Shown here piece after piece: positions 33,561-45,189 of a stretch of 64,000 nucleotides of DNA. Below the pieces are notes generated by a model. It saw only the letters and a list, made by a program, of their open reading frames with translations, was not told the DNA's origin and ran no database searches. The stretch covers positions 1-64,000 of the forward strand of contig KN834796.1 in assembly GCA_000827265.1 (NCBI GenBank), written 5' to 3'. Made by a program: the position numbers and the translations under genes. Each line of letters starts with the position of its first letter. Within the stretch, counting starts at the first letter, position 1. The stretch is from Collybiopsis luxurians FD-317 M1 (lineage: Eukaryota > Basidiomycota > Agaricomycetes > Agaricales > Omphalotaceae).

Positions 33561-35142
33561 TCACATTTCCCCCTTAACCTTCTCGTAGGCGTTTGCCTTC
33601 TTCTCCTCATACAAATCATTCGCGTCTTTCGCCTTTTTATCGGCATAGCCCTTTCCCTTGGCGTATTTCTCTCCAGCATACCGCTCCGTATCCTTCTTCG
33701 TCCCCAACAACGCCTCCCAAACGCGGCTCAGCTGCTCCTCCACAGGAAAAATAACGTTGTCATTCACGATCTCTTTGATCCTGTTGATGATACGATCGGC
33801 AGCGGTGGTGGTTTGTACCCATTTGATTCGAGTTTCTTGTAGGAGCTCGGATCGGGATTTGGGAAGGGAGAACGTTTGTTGAGAGGAGGAAGATGAGAAC
33901 GGCGAGGAAGCGGAAGTGAACAGGGAGTGTTCACGGAGATAGGCCCGGAGTCTTGCATCTGGCCAAACAAAGTACGGAGCGATCGTAGCGGAGACAGCGG
34001 AATACCTAGAGGTATAACATTAGAATAGAGTTTGGACACACAGAATGAACACCCACTTGTTCTTGAACAGTTGCACCAACTCGTCTCGCTTCACTTGGGC
34101 GTCGCTGCGCATGTAACCCTGTTCAATAAGCCAGTTGCGCATCTGCGACTCGGTCCATGCGGAATTGAGTGTCGACGCGGCATGGCCGTAATTGTCCTGG
34201 ACCAATTTACGCATTTTTTCCCGTCTAATCTCTGCGTCGCTCTTGATGACGCCATTGTCGACCAACCAGGCTTTCATATCGCTGTCCGACCACGAATCCC
34301 ACACGCGTTGAGAAGTAGAGTAGTAGTAGGTACGCATAAGGCCGAGGTATTCATCCCGATTCTTTTGAAGGGAGGAGCGTGTGTCGATAAGATTATGAGC
34401 AGCAAGCCAGTCATGCTACGACAAAGAAATCATTTTGAGGCTCAGTAAGCGACGCAGCAGTCGGACTTACAATGTAACTGTCGCTCCACATTTCCCAAGC
34501 GTTTTCTTCGGTGTTCTTATACCCATCTTTGATCATAGCGATCAATTCGTCGCGCTTTTTACCAGCAGCAGTACGATCATCGATGACGCCTTTCTGGACG
34601 AGATATTTGCGGAGATTGGTATCATCCCAAGTGGACCAAACATAGTCCTTGGTGTCGTCGAGAGGATGCTGGGGTAAATCAGCAGTAGCTTGAGCGGCGA
34701 AGGAAGCTACAGCGGAAGTCGCGGAAAGGGCCGTGGACGAAACCCCGGAAGCTATTGAAGAAGCTGCGTCGGATGCGCTACTCCCCAAATTCCCCGCAGA
34801 AGTCTCGAATTTATCCTTGGCGTCGAGCCAATCTTTCCATCGACGTTTGGCTGCGAGAACGATTTCTTCTCTGGGCCCTTTGGGAGCAACGATACCTTGC
34901 TCGAGCAGCCACTGACGAAGGCGAGATTCGTCCCACGCTTCAAACGTGTCATCGCGCAACGAGGTGAACGTGTTTTCGAATGATTGGTAATGGGAAGGGG
35001 TCCACGATGAGAAGGCGGACGGGTATGTAGAAGGGGCAGAGTCTGAGCCAGAGCCGAACCACGACGAAGCGTAGGTGTACGACGGCGTGAAGGCGAGTAA
35101 CACGAAAAGGGCTAAACCGCGAGGATCAACTTGGGTTCGCAT
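33561..35142 (-). CDS. Ish1/Msc1-like stress protein (intact)
   Basis: Model complement(join(33561..34005,34057..34415,34471..35142)), 491 aa. The chosen start (MRTQVDPRGLALFVLLAF) gives a hydrophobic signal sequence of about 25 residues; an ATG ten codons upstream would bury it. At least five Ish1-type helical repeats follow: FEAWDESRLRQWLLEQGI, VWSTWDDTNLRKYLVQKGVI, AWEMWSDSYIHDWLAAHNLI (across intron 1), VWDSWSDSDMKAWLVDNGVI and LNSAWTESQMRNWLIEQGYM, then a divergent FVWPDARLRAYLREH. The C-terminal 100 residues are Lys/Glu/Ala-rich with YAGEKYAKGKGYADKKAKDA. Fission yeast Ish1 and budding yeast Msc1 are stress-induced ER/nuclear-envelope proteins; a similar site is expected. This is the parent of the fragments at 21.2 and 46.4 kb. 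Confidence 0.87.
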
Positions 35143-36459
35143 GTCTGGAAAAGAAAGATGTCTTTCATTCAATCAACCAGGCGCACTATATGAGCAAAAT
35201 TTGGCGCCTATGGAGAGACATGACGGTGCTTATGACGCAGTGTCACGTGGTGGCGCTAGGCCTTCATCGACAACTTGCGCCACAGAATCAAGCCAAGTGT
35301 CGACCCAGTGTCATGGAGGAGCACTAGAAGATCATGAATATCAGCTAGAGCAAGGTCGCCCACTCACTGCATGCATATAGCTGAAAGAACGTTATAGAAT
35401 GCAAACTTTGAACTCGATCTTTCGAGTAACACTCCAACATGCGACCTGAACCTGTTAAGTTGGGCGACCAGTTCCGCGACTGAGAACAAACAGCGGAAAA
35501 TTCACCTTCGCATGGGACAAGAGTCAACGGTGGGATGAGTATCTCTTCACTTTATTGCACAAAACCATTTCTTCCATCTTGGGATGATTTGGAGAGCATG
35601 ATAGCAGCATTGAGATCCTTACGCCGGTTTTACACCAGAACCAAAGCCTGTGCAATGTCGGCGTTTCTTGCAGCTAAAAACCAGGATTGAAAAATAACAA
35701 GGTGTATATTTCCATTACGGTAAAAAGTCCTCCGTTCACTATAAATTCATCTTCTCCCTGAATTTATCAAGAAGGACGCTCTCCAGAAGGACGCTCTCCA
35801 GAACTTCGCTTGGAGATTTGAACGACCACTAGAGGCCGGTTAGATGCAATATGCTGTTCTGCCCAGACTTGATCCTTGATCAGCGAACACCCCCCCCCCG
35901 CGTTAGATGAAATCGCGCTCCCCGTGAAGGCGGCCATGCAAACGACGCAGACGAGCCCTTGAAGAACGACGACGACAAGCCCTCGAGGAAAGTGCTCATT
36001 ATCGTGAAGAAAACAGTGAGTCCATGAGGGATAACAGCGAACGCTTGAGGAAGAATGCGGAGCATAACAATGGCCAAAGAACAAGTATGCTCCGGTTGTC
36101 AAGCTGGTCTGAAAGGCTAGTATGCCCATCTTCGAGAGTCATGCCACGCAGGACCTTTACTTACATTGCAGAGATCCCCGAGTCGGTGTCTTCGTTTGGA
36201 AATAAAGGAAAGTCAAAAGACATCTTTGTTGGATCGATGGGAGCAGGGGGCTGAGTAGATAAGGAAGCATCCAACAAAGTATCAAGACCCAATGACCAAA
36301 AAGAGATGTCCGTAGCCTGGATATCATTGGCTATCTAAGATCGCCCGTGGAGAATCTAAAGTAATCAGTTCATCACACTTCCAATCCGGAGCCAAATAAT
36401 CAATGTCCTTGAGCATGCCCAAGTGCAAAGGGTTGTTAGACCCACCCAATGCCACAGCT
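35143..36459. other. Intergenic stretch, no gene recognised
   Basis: Upstream of the Ish1 gene. Short frames only, e.g. 35767-36129 minus, which contains a poly-G/C run at 35889-35899 and a duplicated 'aaggacgctctccag'. Nothing matches the rest of the window. Confidence 0.4.
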
Positions 36460-36505
36460 ATTGTTCACAATCTTTGGTGCTACCAAACAAACGATTGTGA
36501 ACAAT
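36460..36505. repeat. Hairpin with two stacked stems
   Basis: The outer stem ATTGTTCACAATC (36460-36472) pairs perfectly with 36493-36505. The inner stem TTTGGT pairs with ACCAAA around a three-base loop, with an asymmetric bulge between. It could be a structured RNA, a binding site or a fold-back element end. Confidence 0.6.
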
Positions 36506-36613
36506 CCTTTGGTAACTACCGGTGACCACCCTAAGATCAAGCAATGTTGTAGGCAGTTCCCTAACATGTGGGAACTGTCTGCGACATTGCCAACAAATGG
36601 CTCTATCGGGGGG

Positions 36614-36776
36614 TCAGGTAGGTGGTTAGGTGGTTAGGTGGTTAGGTGGTTAGATGGTTAGGGTTAGGGGTTAGGCTCGCGCCGAAGGCGCGCTGGGGTA
36701 GGGGTTAGGTGCACCCGCAGGGTGCTCGCGCGAAGCGCGAAAGGTTAGGGGTTAGGGTTGGGTTAGGGTTTAGGGT
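36614..36776. repeat. Interstitial telomere-like tract with GC hairpins
   Basis: About 160 bases made of degenerate and exact TTAGGG units (TAGGTGGT repeats first, then GGTTAGGGTTAGGGG). Two very GC-rich hairpins interrupt it: CGCGCC-GAA-GGCGCG at about 36677-36691, and GCACCC-GCA-GGGTGC followed by TCGCGC-GAA-GCGCGA at about 36711-36740. Basidiomycete telomeres are usually TTAGGG. The tract lies far from any visible chromosome end. Confidence 0.8.
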
Positions 36777-37260
36777 ACATCTGATCTTATCTATTTTAGG
36801 GTGGCCTCGACTGGTGCGACCAAAGGATTGTGCACAGTATCTGTCGCAGGGGCTCTTAGACGAAGTAAATACTCAGTTGATAAAGGAAACAACTATATTA
36901 GATTATCTACCCGTTAGACAAAGTAAATACCAGGTAGATCGTAAGTAAACTATAGAAATATAAAGAATAAATTGTACTACTCACCTCAGTTTCCTTTATC
37001 GAAACTGAGGTGTTGCGAGTGCATATGCTGAATATAAGCAAGGTTGTAACCATATATGTAATCAAGGAAGCAAACACGAAACATGGAAACAGGAGTAAAG
37101 TAAGTACGAAGAAGGAACAAAGTAAGTACGATAAATAGAAAAAGGAAATGTCAAAGCAGGGCATACTGACCTGCTACAGACCACGTCTTCCAACAAGGGT
37201 CATACTCCTCTTGCTTCGAATCCAGCAAAGTAGATCCCACCCAGGGTGTCTCTCTTTGGA
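36777..37260. other. AT-rich spacer with a short hairpin
   Basis: No gene. A perfect 11-bp stem, CACCTCAGTTT at 36982-36992 with its complement at 37002-37012, has a 9-base loop. Nearby, 'gacgaagtaaatac', 'gacaaagtaaatac' and 'caaagtaagtac' recur, suggesting local duplication. Confidence 0.45.
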
Positions 37261-37261
37261 C

Positions 37262-37380
37262 TGAACCTTCCGGTGTGTAATACCGTGAGGGACTGGCAGA
37301 TTCTACCTCTGTTGCCACTCCCCACATCGAATCTTCCAGCGTGTAATACAGCGAGGGGCTGGTAGGCTCTACACCTTCCA
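37262..37380. repeat. Imperfect tandem duplication, ~66 bp unit
   Basis: Two adjacent related segments ('cttccggtgtgtaatac' and 'cttccagcgtgtaatac', each continuing through 'gaggg-ctgg' to 'ctctac'). They overlap the end of the kinase-like gene and its 3' flank. A read-through frame would encode two similar YYTxE-type peptides, but the spliced model stops before most of it. Confidence 0.5.
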
Positions 37381-39349
37381 CGGTGAACTAACCTGAAAAA
37401 CAAAGGCAACTTCAGAGTTAGCAAAACTTGAGGGAGGGGAAAAAGGCTTACATCACAATACATGTATGACTGCGACGTTTCTTTCAATCGCGCCTCTACT
37501 TCCACTGTGGTATGGTAGTCTTGCGAATCCTTGGTGGATGAAGATGATTCGTGGGATTGATTAGAAGGCTGTGCATCGGATCGTAATCGCACAATCTCCC
37601 CACATAGACCACAACGTTCGTTGATAGATGGGTTACTAAAAATCCAGATTTTATTACAGAAAGCGTCTGGGGTAAGGGTGATTTCCTCGCGACAATAGCC
37701 GCGGCAGTCATGCTGGACTTCGGACAGTCGTTTCCCGAGATGTCGAGGAAGAGCAATAGACGCTCGGTTGTCTGCCCCTTCTGGAGGCGGACGCAAGTGC
37801 AGTAGATCCCCGTAACTTTCAGACATATCCGATAATGTCAAATTGAAGTCGCGGGACATCCAAATAATTTCTTGACGGCAGCTGGTACTATTAGGATTTT
37901 GCGCTATTTCCTCACTGGCATCCGTAGCATCCTTGCCTTGAAATCCAGATGATCCACGAGAATCGGCAGCGTCTACGACATCGTCGTTGATGCGGTCGAG
38001 TTTCTCTCGGTGCAATATGTGATTAGCGTCGCTGAAAAGCTTCAGAAGGTTCCCAGTCATTCATCCAACATGTATGATGTCAATTGATAGGCTTAGGCTA
38101 ACCTTGGTTATGAAGGTATTGCAAACTACAACATTGTTCATTTCTGCATCTCGACGTTCAGTATCAGCAGGCTCCGATGTGAAGCAAACTACACTGCGTC
38201 CATTTTCGTCCGAAAATATGTCAAAGTTCTGTGGAGTTTTGTACGAGTCGGTTAAGTTGCACGCAACAGATATCTTACCTGGATACCAATATCCGCCAGA
38301 CGAAGAGCCGTGGTTGCATTCGATAAATAGTCGAGCGCTGACTGTGTCAAGACTTAGCTAACAAAAGTTTTGTGAATAACTTAGATTTACCGCAATGCCG
38401 TATACCTATCGGATGTGTTGGCAGGCTGAACTTCCGAAAATAATTTGATACTCACAACCTGGGATCCTACACTTGCTAACCTCTCTCTGTCCCTCTCTGC
38501 AAGCAATGATGCAATCAGACGGCGAGGGTTTAGTTTATACACTGTGAGAAGTTATGATTTTGGCTCAGAGGACTGCAAAAAAGTGTAAAAAAGGATTAGC
38601 ACACCTCCTTTGTAGACTATATAGTGGGGGTTGCGGTCGGAGATGGAAGGGGGGGATGTCCCTACAGGTTGAAGGAGATAAGGGTTCCTAGTAAAGATTC
38701 ATGATATGACATTACATGGTAAGTACCAAAGCAATACAGAAAGACAAGCTCACAAAGAATGCGGGATCCAATGCAGAGTTTCTTCCAATTGCTAACCAAA
38801 TTGACTTTATTACTGGCCCCACATGATAGTAGGGAAATGCGTCATACCTGTTTTCTCGTAGAGCCCTCAAACTCTTGAACAATCACATCTGAAGCCATCG
38901 AAGATCCACATATCCTTGTTGCGGCATAAAACCGTGATCCCTTCCGCACACAAATGACCTTGCCTGAGTCGATTTCATGTCTGGGAATGATAGTGAAGTT
39001 GGATTCAGAGCTCTTCCGCTGCAACCCTGGCGTGTAAGTAGGCAAGATTGATGCCAAGTTGAGCACAGATTTTAAATTGTTAATGCCCCTCGATCTTTTT
39101 GGTTTCTTGCGATAATAAGCCGTATTATGATTGTTGCCATGATGTATAACAAAAGAGGGATGGTACATTTTAAAGTCGCTCGCATTGGGAAACGCAGCTG
39201 AGGCTCTGAAAGTAAACAATTCCAGAAACCATAACCAGCCGATACTATAGAAGAAGAAAAAACACCTACCCGGTGGTCTGTGTTTCTGTGCCCAGCTCTT
39301 TCACTTGGTTGTCGGTTGACTCCCATTCTGATTCTGAGTGGATTTGCAT
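37369..39349 (-). CDS. Kinase-like protein of a mushroom-expanded family, copy 1
   Basis: Model complement(join(37369..37392,37452..38039,38103..38228,38279..38341,38391..38405,38459..38541,38605..38687,38754..38791,38848..39205,39270..39349)), ten exons, 485 aa, all phases consistent. The layout resembles a degenerate kinase: N-lobe-like strands SGKVICVRKGSRFYAATRI and ASDVIVQEFEGSTRKQ, hinge-like NPHYIVYKG, helix VYGIASALDYLS, then NFDIFSDENGRSVVCF where a kinase has its catalytic/DFG region. I see no HRD or DFG, so it is probably a pseudokinase. C-terminal landmarks are LFSDANHILHREKLDRI, EITLTPDAFCNKIWIF and a CGLCGE knuckle. Compared with copy 2, exon 2 has absorbed a former intron and the coiled-coil tail is missing. 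It lies just before block C. Function unknown. Confidence 0.72.
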
Positions 39350-39872
39350 GCCTCGGGGATTATTTCACGATGACAAACGCCAGTAAAGAAAAGTGTTGAA
39401 CTTTCGAAAACGTTCTCGTACAATCGTTCTGTTCCCCTTCGGAATTCAGGGCCGCTATTTGTTTGTATTTATGATCTGGATCTTGCAAGCCTTTTGCAAG
39501 ACTGGACGACTTCCCGTAGGCATTAATTGTCGAAAATCTTGTAATCGATTCGGAATGCTCGGGTAGTGCTCCGAGTACTAAAATTTGAAATTTGAGAGGC
39601 GTCGTAAACTTTAATCTACGAAGGGGTTTTTTTTCAACCTTCGATGACATTTCCTAGCCCATTGTTGGATACTCCGGTGACGTTTCCACATGCATCAACA
39701 AAATCAGGTAAGCGTGATATTAATACTTGACTTCAGCGTTGGCGGGATGTTTATTTGTATTTGCTATATGATCCGATACTGTGTTGAGCTCACAGCACTA
39801 GTGTTGCGATACAGCTGTTCACGAAACTCTAGCATTGTTTTTAAAAAATGAGCCTTACTGATCGTGTTTACC
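39350..39872. other. Intergenic stretch, no gene recognised
   Basis: Upstream of the kinase-like gene. The 96-codon minus frame at 39360-39650 has no motif and no good splice into the gene's first exon. Confidence 0.4.
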
Positions 39873-39977
39873 TACAAACAAACCACTAATTCATTGCTCC
39901 ACGAGATTGTACAGTTGTCCCGGCCAAGTCCCGGCATTTGTGGAGCTTAGTGGAGCAATGAATAGTGCATTTGTTTG
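39873..39977. repeat. Fold-back palindrome at the block C breakpoint
   Basis: A perfect 14-bp inverted repeat (ATTCATTGCTCCAC at 39889-39902, complement at 39950-39963) extends outward with few mismatches (CAAACAAACCACTA against TAGTGCATTTGTTTGG), giving arms of about 28-30 bases around a 47-base loop. Homology to block B starts immediately to the right, at about 39984. Confidence 0.7.
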
Positions 39978-39983
39978 GACATA

Positions 39984-42010
39984 GAGGAGATGTGATCATA
40001 TGCAATACACCAACTTTTACAGATATGCTGCAAAGTGTGCCCAGTCTTGGTACAATTATGTCAACGGGCCATTGGCTTGTGGAGCACATAATGGAGCGCT
40101 TTACCTCATTACGGACTTTGATAAAGTTCGTGCTTGGGGTGCCGTTTCATTTATCAATGCCAATCCTGGAAGTGTACACTTGAATATGTGCCTAAGCCAC
40201 CCAAGCATGGAGGACAGTGGCCTAGGTATCTATTCTGCAAGTGTGATTTTGCCTCGCATTCGAGTGATAGCGATGCCTCTGGCAGTCAGTCCAGCTCTGT
40301 GTTTCTGCGAGGCTTCAAGATAGCTGTTCGACACAATCCTTTCCTGAAAAGTCCCGAACTTTGCTCAAAAGTCACTTATATCTCGGATATGGACACTGAT
40401 GACTTATTGCCAAAGCACAAAGTGGCAGATTCTTCAGCTCATGATTTGTCTGTCTCCCACATGTCAACTCCTTGGACCGCCCTAGAAGACAATAAATATG
40501 AATACCCTGTCAGATATCTAGTATGTTCTTTAAAGCTTTGACTTGGCTGTGACTTTTTGTCCAATGAGTGATATACTTTACCTAGGTTGATAATCCTTCT
40601 GATATGATTAATAGGTGGATCTTGGACAATGCAAGTGGTTCAAATTTTTTTTTAAAGACAATGTCTCATATGCTTCATCATCTGTAGTATGACGAAGTAG
40701 ACATTGCAATTACCCATGATAATGAATGGGCTTCTGTCCTGGAGAATGATGTAAATCCCTCTGTCAGATAGTATTTCCAGGCCTTTGCGACATCGATTCA
40801 TCTGCTGGTGTCAGAATGAAAAAATGCCGGAAAATCAAGAGTTAATTCAGTGTCTTGTAGACTATCTCCGGTTCAATGACAGTAACGGTATGTGATTTGA
40901 TTAACTCTTAGCTGAAATCATGAGAGCTTATACCTTGTACATTTAGGGTATACCCATGCCTACTTTGATTTATCTTCGCTTCCCCACAGGGAGATATCCC
41001 ATGTTTACCCTCCCGAGCATCAATTTGAAGATGTAGTGTCCGTAGATCGCTCCTCTTTTTCTACGTCTCTAACTCGGCATACGCCGCCCCATGCTCACGC
41101 CTCATTGGGTTATTCTTCCCAACCTCAAGCTTATTACTCTCAACCTCCTCCGCCATTGAATCATCATCACGGTCACCAAGGATATGAAGTATTTCAATCT
41201 TCATACGCGGCTCCTAATGCACCGCCACCTATGACTGGCGCTCCTCCTGTGAGAATGGGTATGGCCACGGGGGGTATGGCTACGGGGGGTATGGCTGCGG
41301 GAGGTATGCCTTCTACCCGCGAACCATATGGTTTGCATAAGCCGAGGTATAGGAGTGGCGTGATGCCTGTAAATTTCCCAGCCACACCCCCGAAATTGAG
41401 CGATCAGGTGGGCAAGAGATGCTTCAATTGTTGCACTACCCACACAGTTTTATGGAGGAGAAGCAAGCTCAATCCAGGCAAAAAGGTAAGTTGATTTTTG
41501 AAATCTGCGCTCAGCAGACCTATTCATTTTCCACTTTTCAGCTGTGTAACCAATGCGATCTCATTGAACGGACTCACTTGAGGTCTCGTCCTGAACAGTA
41601 TCCTCAAGGAGGCCCGTTGGCAACTTCGGCGTTGCAATCGCTCTCCCTGCCTTCTCCGCCTCACACTGAATCATCGTCACGCGCACAACAAAGTCAACAC
41701 AGTAAATCTGCTAGTCAAGACGCATCCAGTAGTAACACCCTTCCCCCCTACTCCTACTCCTACTCTCATCGGCCCCACCCTGCCTGGCTCGTCTGAACTC
41801 CGTTTCTTCTGCTCCGTCCTTTAACAGCTCTGTTACACTGAAGGGAGAAGACAGTCTTAAGAGCCCAATTTGGCAGGATCGAGTATCACCCCAATATCGG
41901 AACGTTCTCCTCCTCTTGGCGGATCCTCTCCTGTTCTCTAGCCAGTATCCGCTGGCTCAGTAGCCTCGGCCGAATTTTCAAGATCCTGGCACCAGCATGA
42001 TAGTCAGCCT
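39984..42010 (+). pseudogene. Block C copy of the domain-GATA fusion gene
   Basis: Very similar to 23052-25060, but the first 700 bases of the gene are missing; homology begins at 'aggagatgtgatcatatgcaatacacc'. A one-base deletion near 40182 (TTGAATATG for TTGGAATATG) breaks the first domain, and another near 41780 breaks the C-terminus, which ends PHPAWLV. The GATA finger itself is still readable: CFNC, 19 residues, CNQC, with CD instead of CG after it. Its splice sites, including the GC donor (here GCAAGTGG at about 40629), are kept. It is a recent, dying duplicate of the gene at 22.3-25.0 kb. Confidence 0.85.
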
Positions 42011-43103
42011 TAAAAAAAAGAAGTTTTACTCGCAAATTTTATGTTGCTTTGTTCTTGCTTTTATTTACCCATTGGACTCTGTTGATCAAGCATGTAATTT
42101 TGTGCCTGTCCGAGTCATGTTTCTCGACACATACCCCTCTTATGTTGTTTAATGTTGGCTAGCTACCCTTCGCTAATTTCAGAATATTACTGTAGGATTA
42201 GAACGCCTACATACAATATACAGCCCGCGGGCCCCTGGTTTCTCTGGGTTTCTCTGTATTCAGCACCTTCGAGCCCCAACCGTTGAGCATTGAATTTTTA
42301 AGGTTTCTTGATTTTTTTGTTAGCCAGACTGACTACTCGATCATTCCTTTCGCACATTCATACTCGGACATAGGGCGATTGACATTGGTATTGATCATTT
42401 CGATCATCAGGCTGCGTAGTCCAAAGTGAAGGAGAATGTACATTATGACTCTGCAACGGTATAACAGTCTTCAATGGTTTGACCCCTTTGTGTCAATTTT
42501 CGAGACTTTCGAAAGCGCATCCGACAAGATCCTATCATGAGCTTAATGGTTCGACAAAGTTGCCGAGTTTGTAAGCTGCGGCAAGAGTTCAAGACTGAAG
42601 CCGATTTATTTGAGGCAAAGGCTCGGCACTTGCCGAGTGCGCCGGTCAATGAGCCGGGTTCAGGGCGAGATCCTAAAGCGCCTGTATCTCGTAAAGCCCC
42701 AAAGCCTTCCAATCACCATCAACTCTATCAAGACTCCATTGCCCTAAACTCTATAATGAGAGTGCATAACATCAAGATTGTCTCAATTCGAGGATAATTT
42801 GAATTGCCTCAGCGAGGTCTCAGGTCATGTATACCCAGCGTCGTTGAGTTTTTTTTTTTGTTCTGTTCTTCTGGCTTTCTGCGCGTTCGCCACCGGTAGA
42901 TGAATTCCCGCAGTCCTGCGCTTCAAACAGCCGCAGTCACTGCTATGTATAAGCTTAGTAAACCTTTTTACTGCGTGGGCAAATGCCGGCAGCGTACCAA
43001 GGTTGGCATACTGAACTCTATCTCATACGATATAAAGCCGTATAAAGCTTAGGAGGGATACAAAAGCATACTAACTCGCCTGCTTCACTTCATATCTAAT
43101 ATC
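42011..43103. other. Block C spacer between GATA and MYND copies
   Basis: Almost the same as 25060-26150. No gene. Confidence 0.6.
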
Positions 43104-43963
43104 ATGTATACCGTCACAGATTCTTACTGTCGGAACTGCAAACAAGAAGCCGAACCAAAAAAAAGTTGGCCACTATGCCCGAAATGCCACGGCGCAGCGT
43201 ACTGCGTGAGTCCATTTCCTTTCTACCACGACAAACCACCAAGTGCTCAGCATGCTCCCTGGTTCCCAGTCAAAGGATTGCCAGACTTCAGATTGGCCCA
43301 TCCATAAACCCATCTGTCGACCTCGTCGTGCAGATGAAACTTGGGCCATTCGCATCTTGATGAATAATGGTACCAGAAAAACAGACGCAATGCAGTACTT
43401 CCGGCATGAATTGATTAAGGAAAATCATCCCATCTTCAGCAGCGGAGAACCCTGTCCTGTCACTAAGCTTCTCGGTGTTCCTCTTGTTATATATATAGGA
43501 TGGGTTTAAGTGGTGATCCTTGGACCAACGAAATCGCAGTCAAGCTGCGAATCGAAGCTAGTGATGCACTCGCTCCATTTGAGTATGTATGACACTCTTT
43601 ACTTATCTCCTATGGAATTTTGATAAAGTCACGCTGTAGCTGGCAGCTAGATCTTGGAGAGGCAAGTATTTTGGCAAAAGCTTATTTCGTCTTGGACCTA
43701 TCTAATCCCGACGTTAACTATTTTCGTAGTGTATCGTAATACGAGAGGATCGCAAGCCACTGACTATGGCGCTACTAGAAACAATCTACAAGTTCACATC
43801 CGATCTTTTCAACTATCCCATCCGCGAAACAGGATGGGCTTCCTGGACAGGACTATTGAATCCATCGGTATGGCAGAAGTTTGGAATAAAATATTATCGA
43901 GAGCAGCAGTCCGCGGGTAGACAAGGCTTCGGTTATTTTTTTCCACCGGTCGATTGTCAGTGA
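43104..43963 (+). pseudogene. MYND protein copy C, frameshifted
   Basis: Exons correspond one to one with copies A and B. The MYND finger is intact: CRNC, CPKC, YC, then SKDCQTSDWPIHKPIC after intron 1 (43206-43269). In exon 2 a TA repeat at 43490-43497 is one unit (2 bp) longer than in copy B, so the frame ends ...VIYIGWV, 80 codons into exon 2. The last exon (about 43730-43963, ending QGFGYFFPPVDCQ) is otherwise open. Transcription from its retained promoter could still give a short MYND-only peptide of about 113 residues. Confidence 0.82.
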
Positions 43964-45189
43964 TGGTTGTTGCACTTTCTCGAACATGATGCTGTCCTAT
44001 TTCCTGTGGTTAACAGCTTTATCATGATGTATTTCTTTTGAACTTCAGGGCTCAATTCTCTCTTCGCTGTCAATCGTTCCATATACATGGCACAGCAAGA
44101 CGATATTCCCACTCTACAGAATCAAACGCTCACGAAGGATAATAAGATGTAAAGTAAGTACAATATTATTCCGATGACTTTTTCTTGTTTCCGTTCTGAT
44201 CTGTAATACAAATATTGTGATTCCAGTGAGAACACTGTGAGATGGTGAGAGTCATTACAACTATGTAATGCGACCACTTCGACGCTGTCAATCGGCATAG
44301 CAAGTACACAAAGTTGGTACTATCAGTATCGGGCAGATCTCCTCGCAATTGGATGGTGAGAGTTGTTACAACGCAACTGCAACTAATTCAATACGGTTGA
44401 TCAACTTGTCGAGGGTGTGTACATCAAGTGGATTCGTACGAGAAGCACCAGGTTGTGCACTAAAAGAGGAACCTGGACTAACCAACCAACCATTCATCAC
44501 TTAGGTGAAATGGCGCACATTGAATTTATCATACCGCTCGAACTGGGCGACATAGATATGTATTCATTCAGCCTAGGCAACGGACCTCACGACTGAACGT
44601 GAACGTGCAAAAACCATCGGGGGAAAGTACGAACGAACCACTTATTAGGTGCAATAGCTGCACCACGCTCTATGTAGTCTGAACTCTTCAAGACCTGCAA
44701 TGTCCTTTATCGTGTTATGAATAAAATGACAGGCATCTGGAGACTGGCAGGGTCATTACAGTCGGTATTCGGTACTTCATCCCTCGTCTCCAATCTGCCA
44801 TTCTTGGGGACAATCGCGCTATCGGAACATGCGGCCGCAAAATTTTCGTGGCCAAGACTCCGCTGTCAATCTACACAAAGTTGGGATTATCAGGCAGATC
44901 CCCTCGCAATTGGATGGTGAGAGTCGTTGGAACATGCGGCCGCACCATTTTCGCGGCCAAGACTCCGCTGTCAATCGACATAGCAAGTACACAATTTGAG
45001 TTGGTACTATCAGTATCAGGCAGATCCCCTCGCAATTGAACGGCGTCGGTGAGAGTCGTTAAAACGCAACTACAACTAATTCAACGCGGTTGATCAACTT
45101 ATCGGGTGAGTGTACATCAAGTGCATTCGTACGAAAAGCATCAGGAGTTGAGGAACCTGGATAGCCCAAATCATTCATTAGGTGAAATG
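43964..45189. repeat. Block C spacer with repeated segments
   Basis: Non-coding, similar to 27010-28340. It contains the 'ggaacatgcggccgc' segment in full (about 44700-44920) and again partly (44930-45030). It ends at GTGAAATG, where a mobile element is inserted. Confidence 0.6.

Noticed and set aside
35767..36129. 120-codon minus-strand frame
   Set aside because: Crosses a homopolymer run and a direct repeat; no motif.
37151..37381. 76-codon frame with repeated YYTxE peptides as a separate gene
   Set aside because: It reflects the 66-bp tandem duplication; the spliced kinase-like gene ends at 37369 in another frame.
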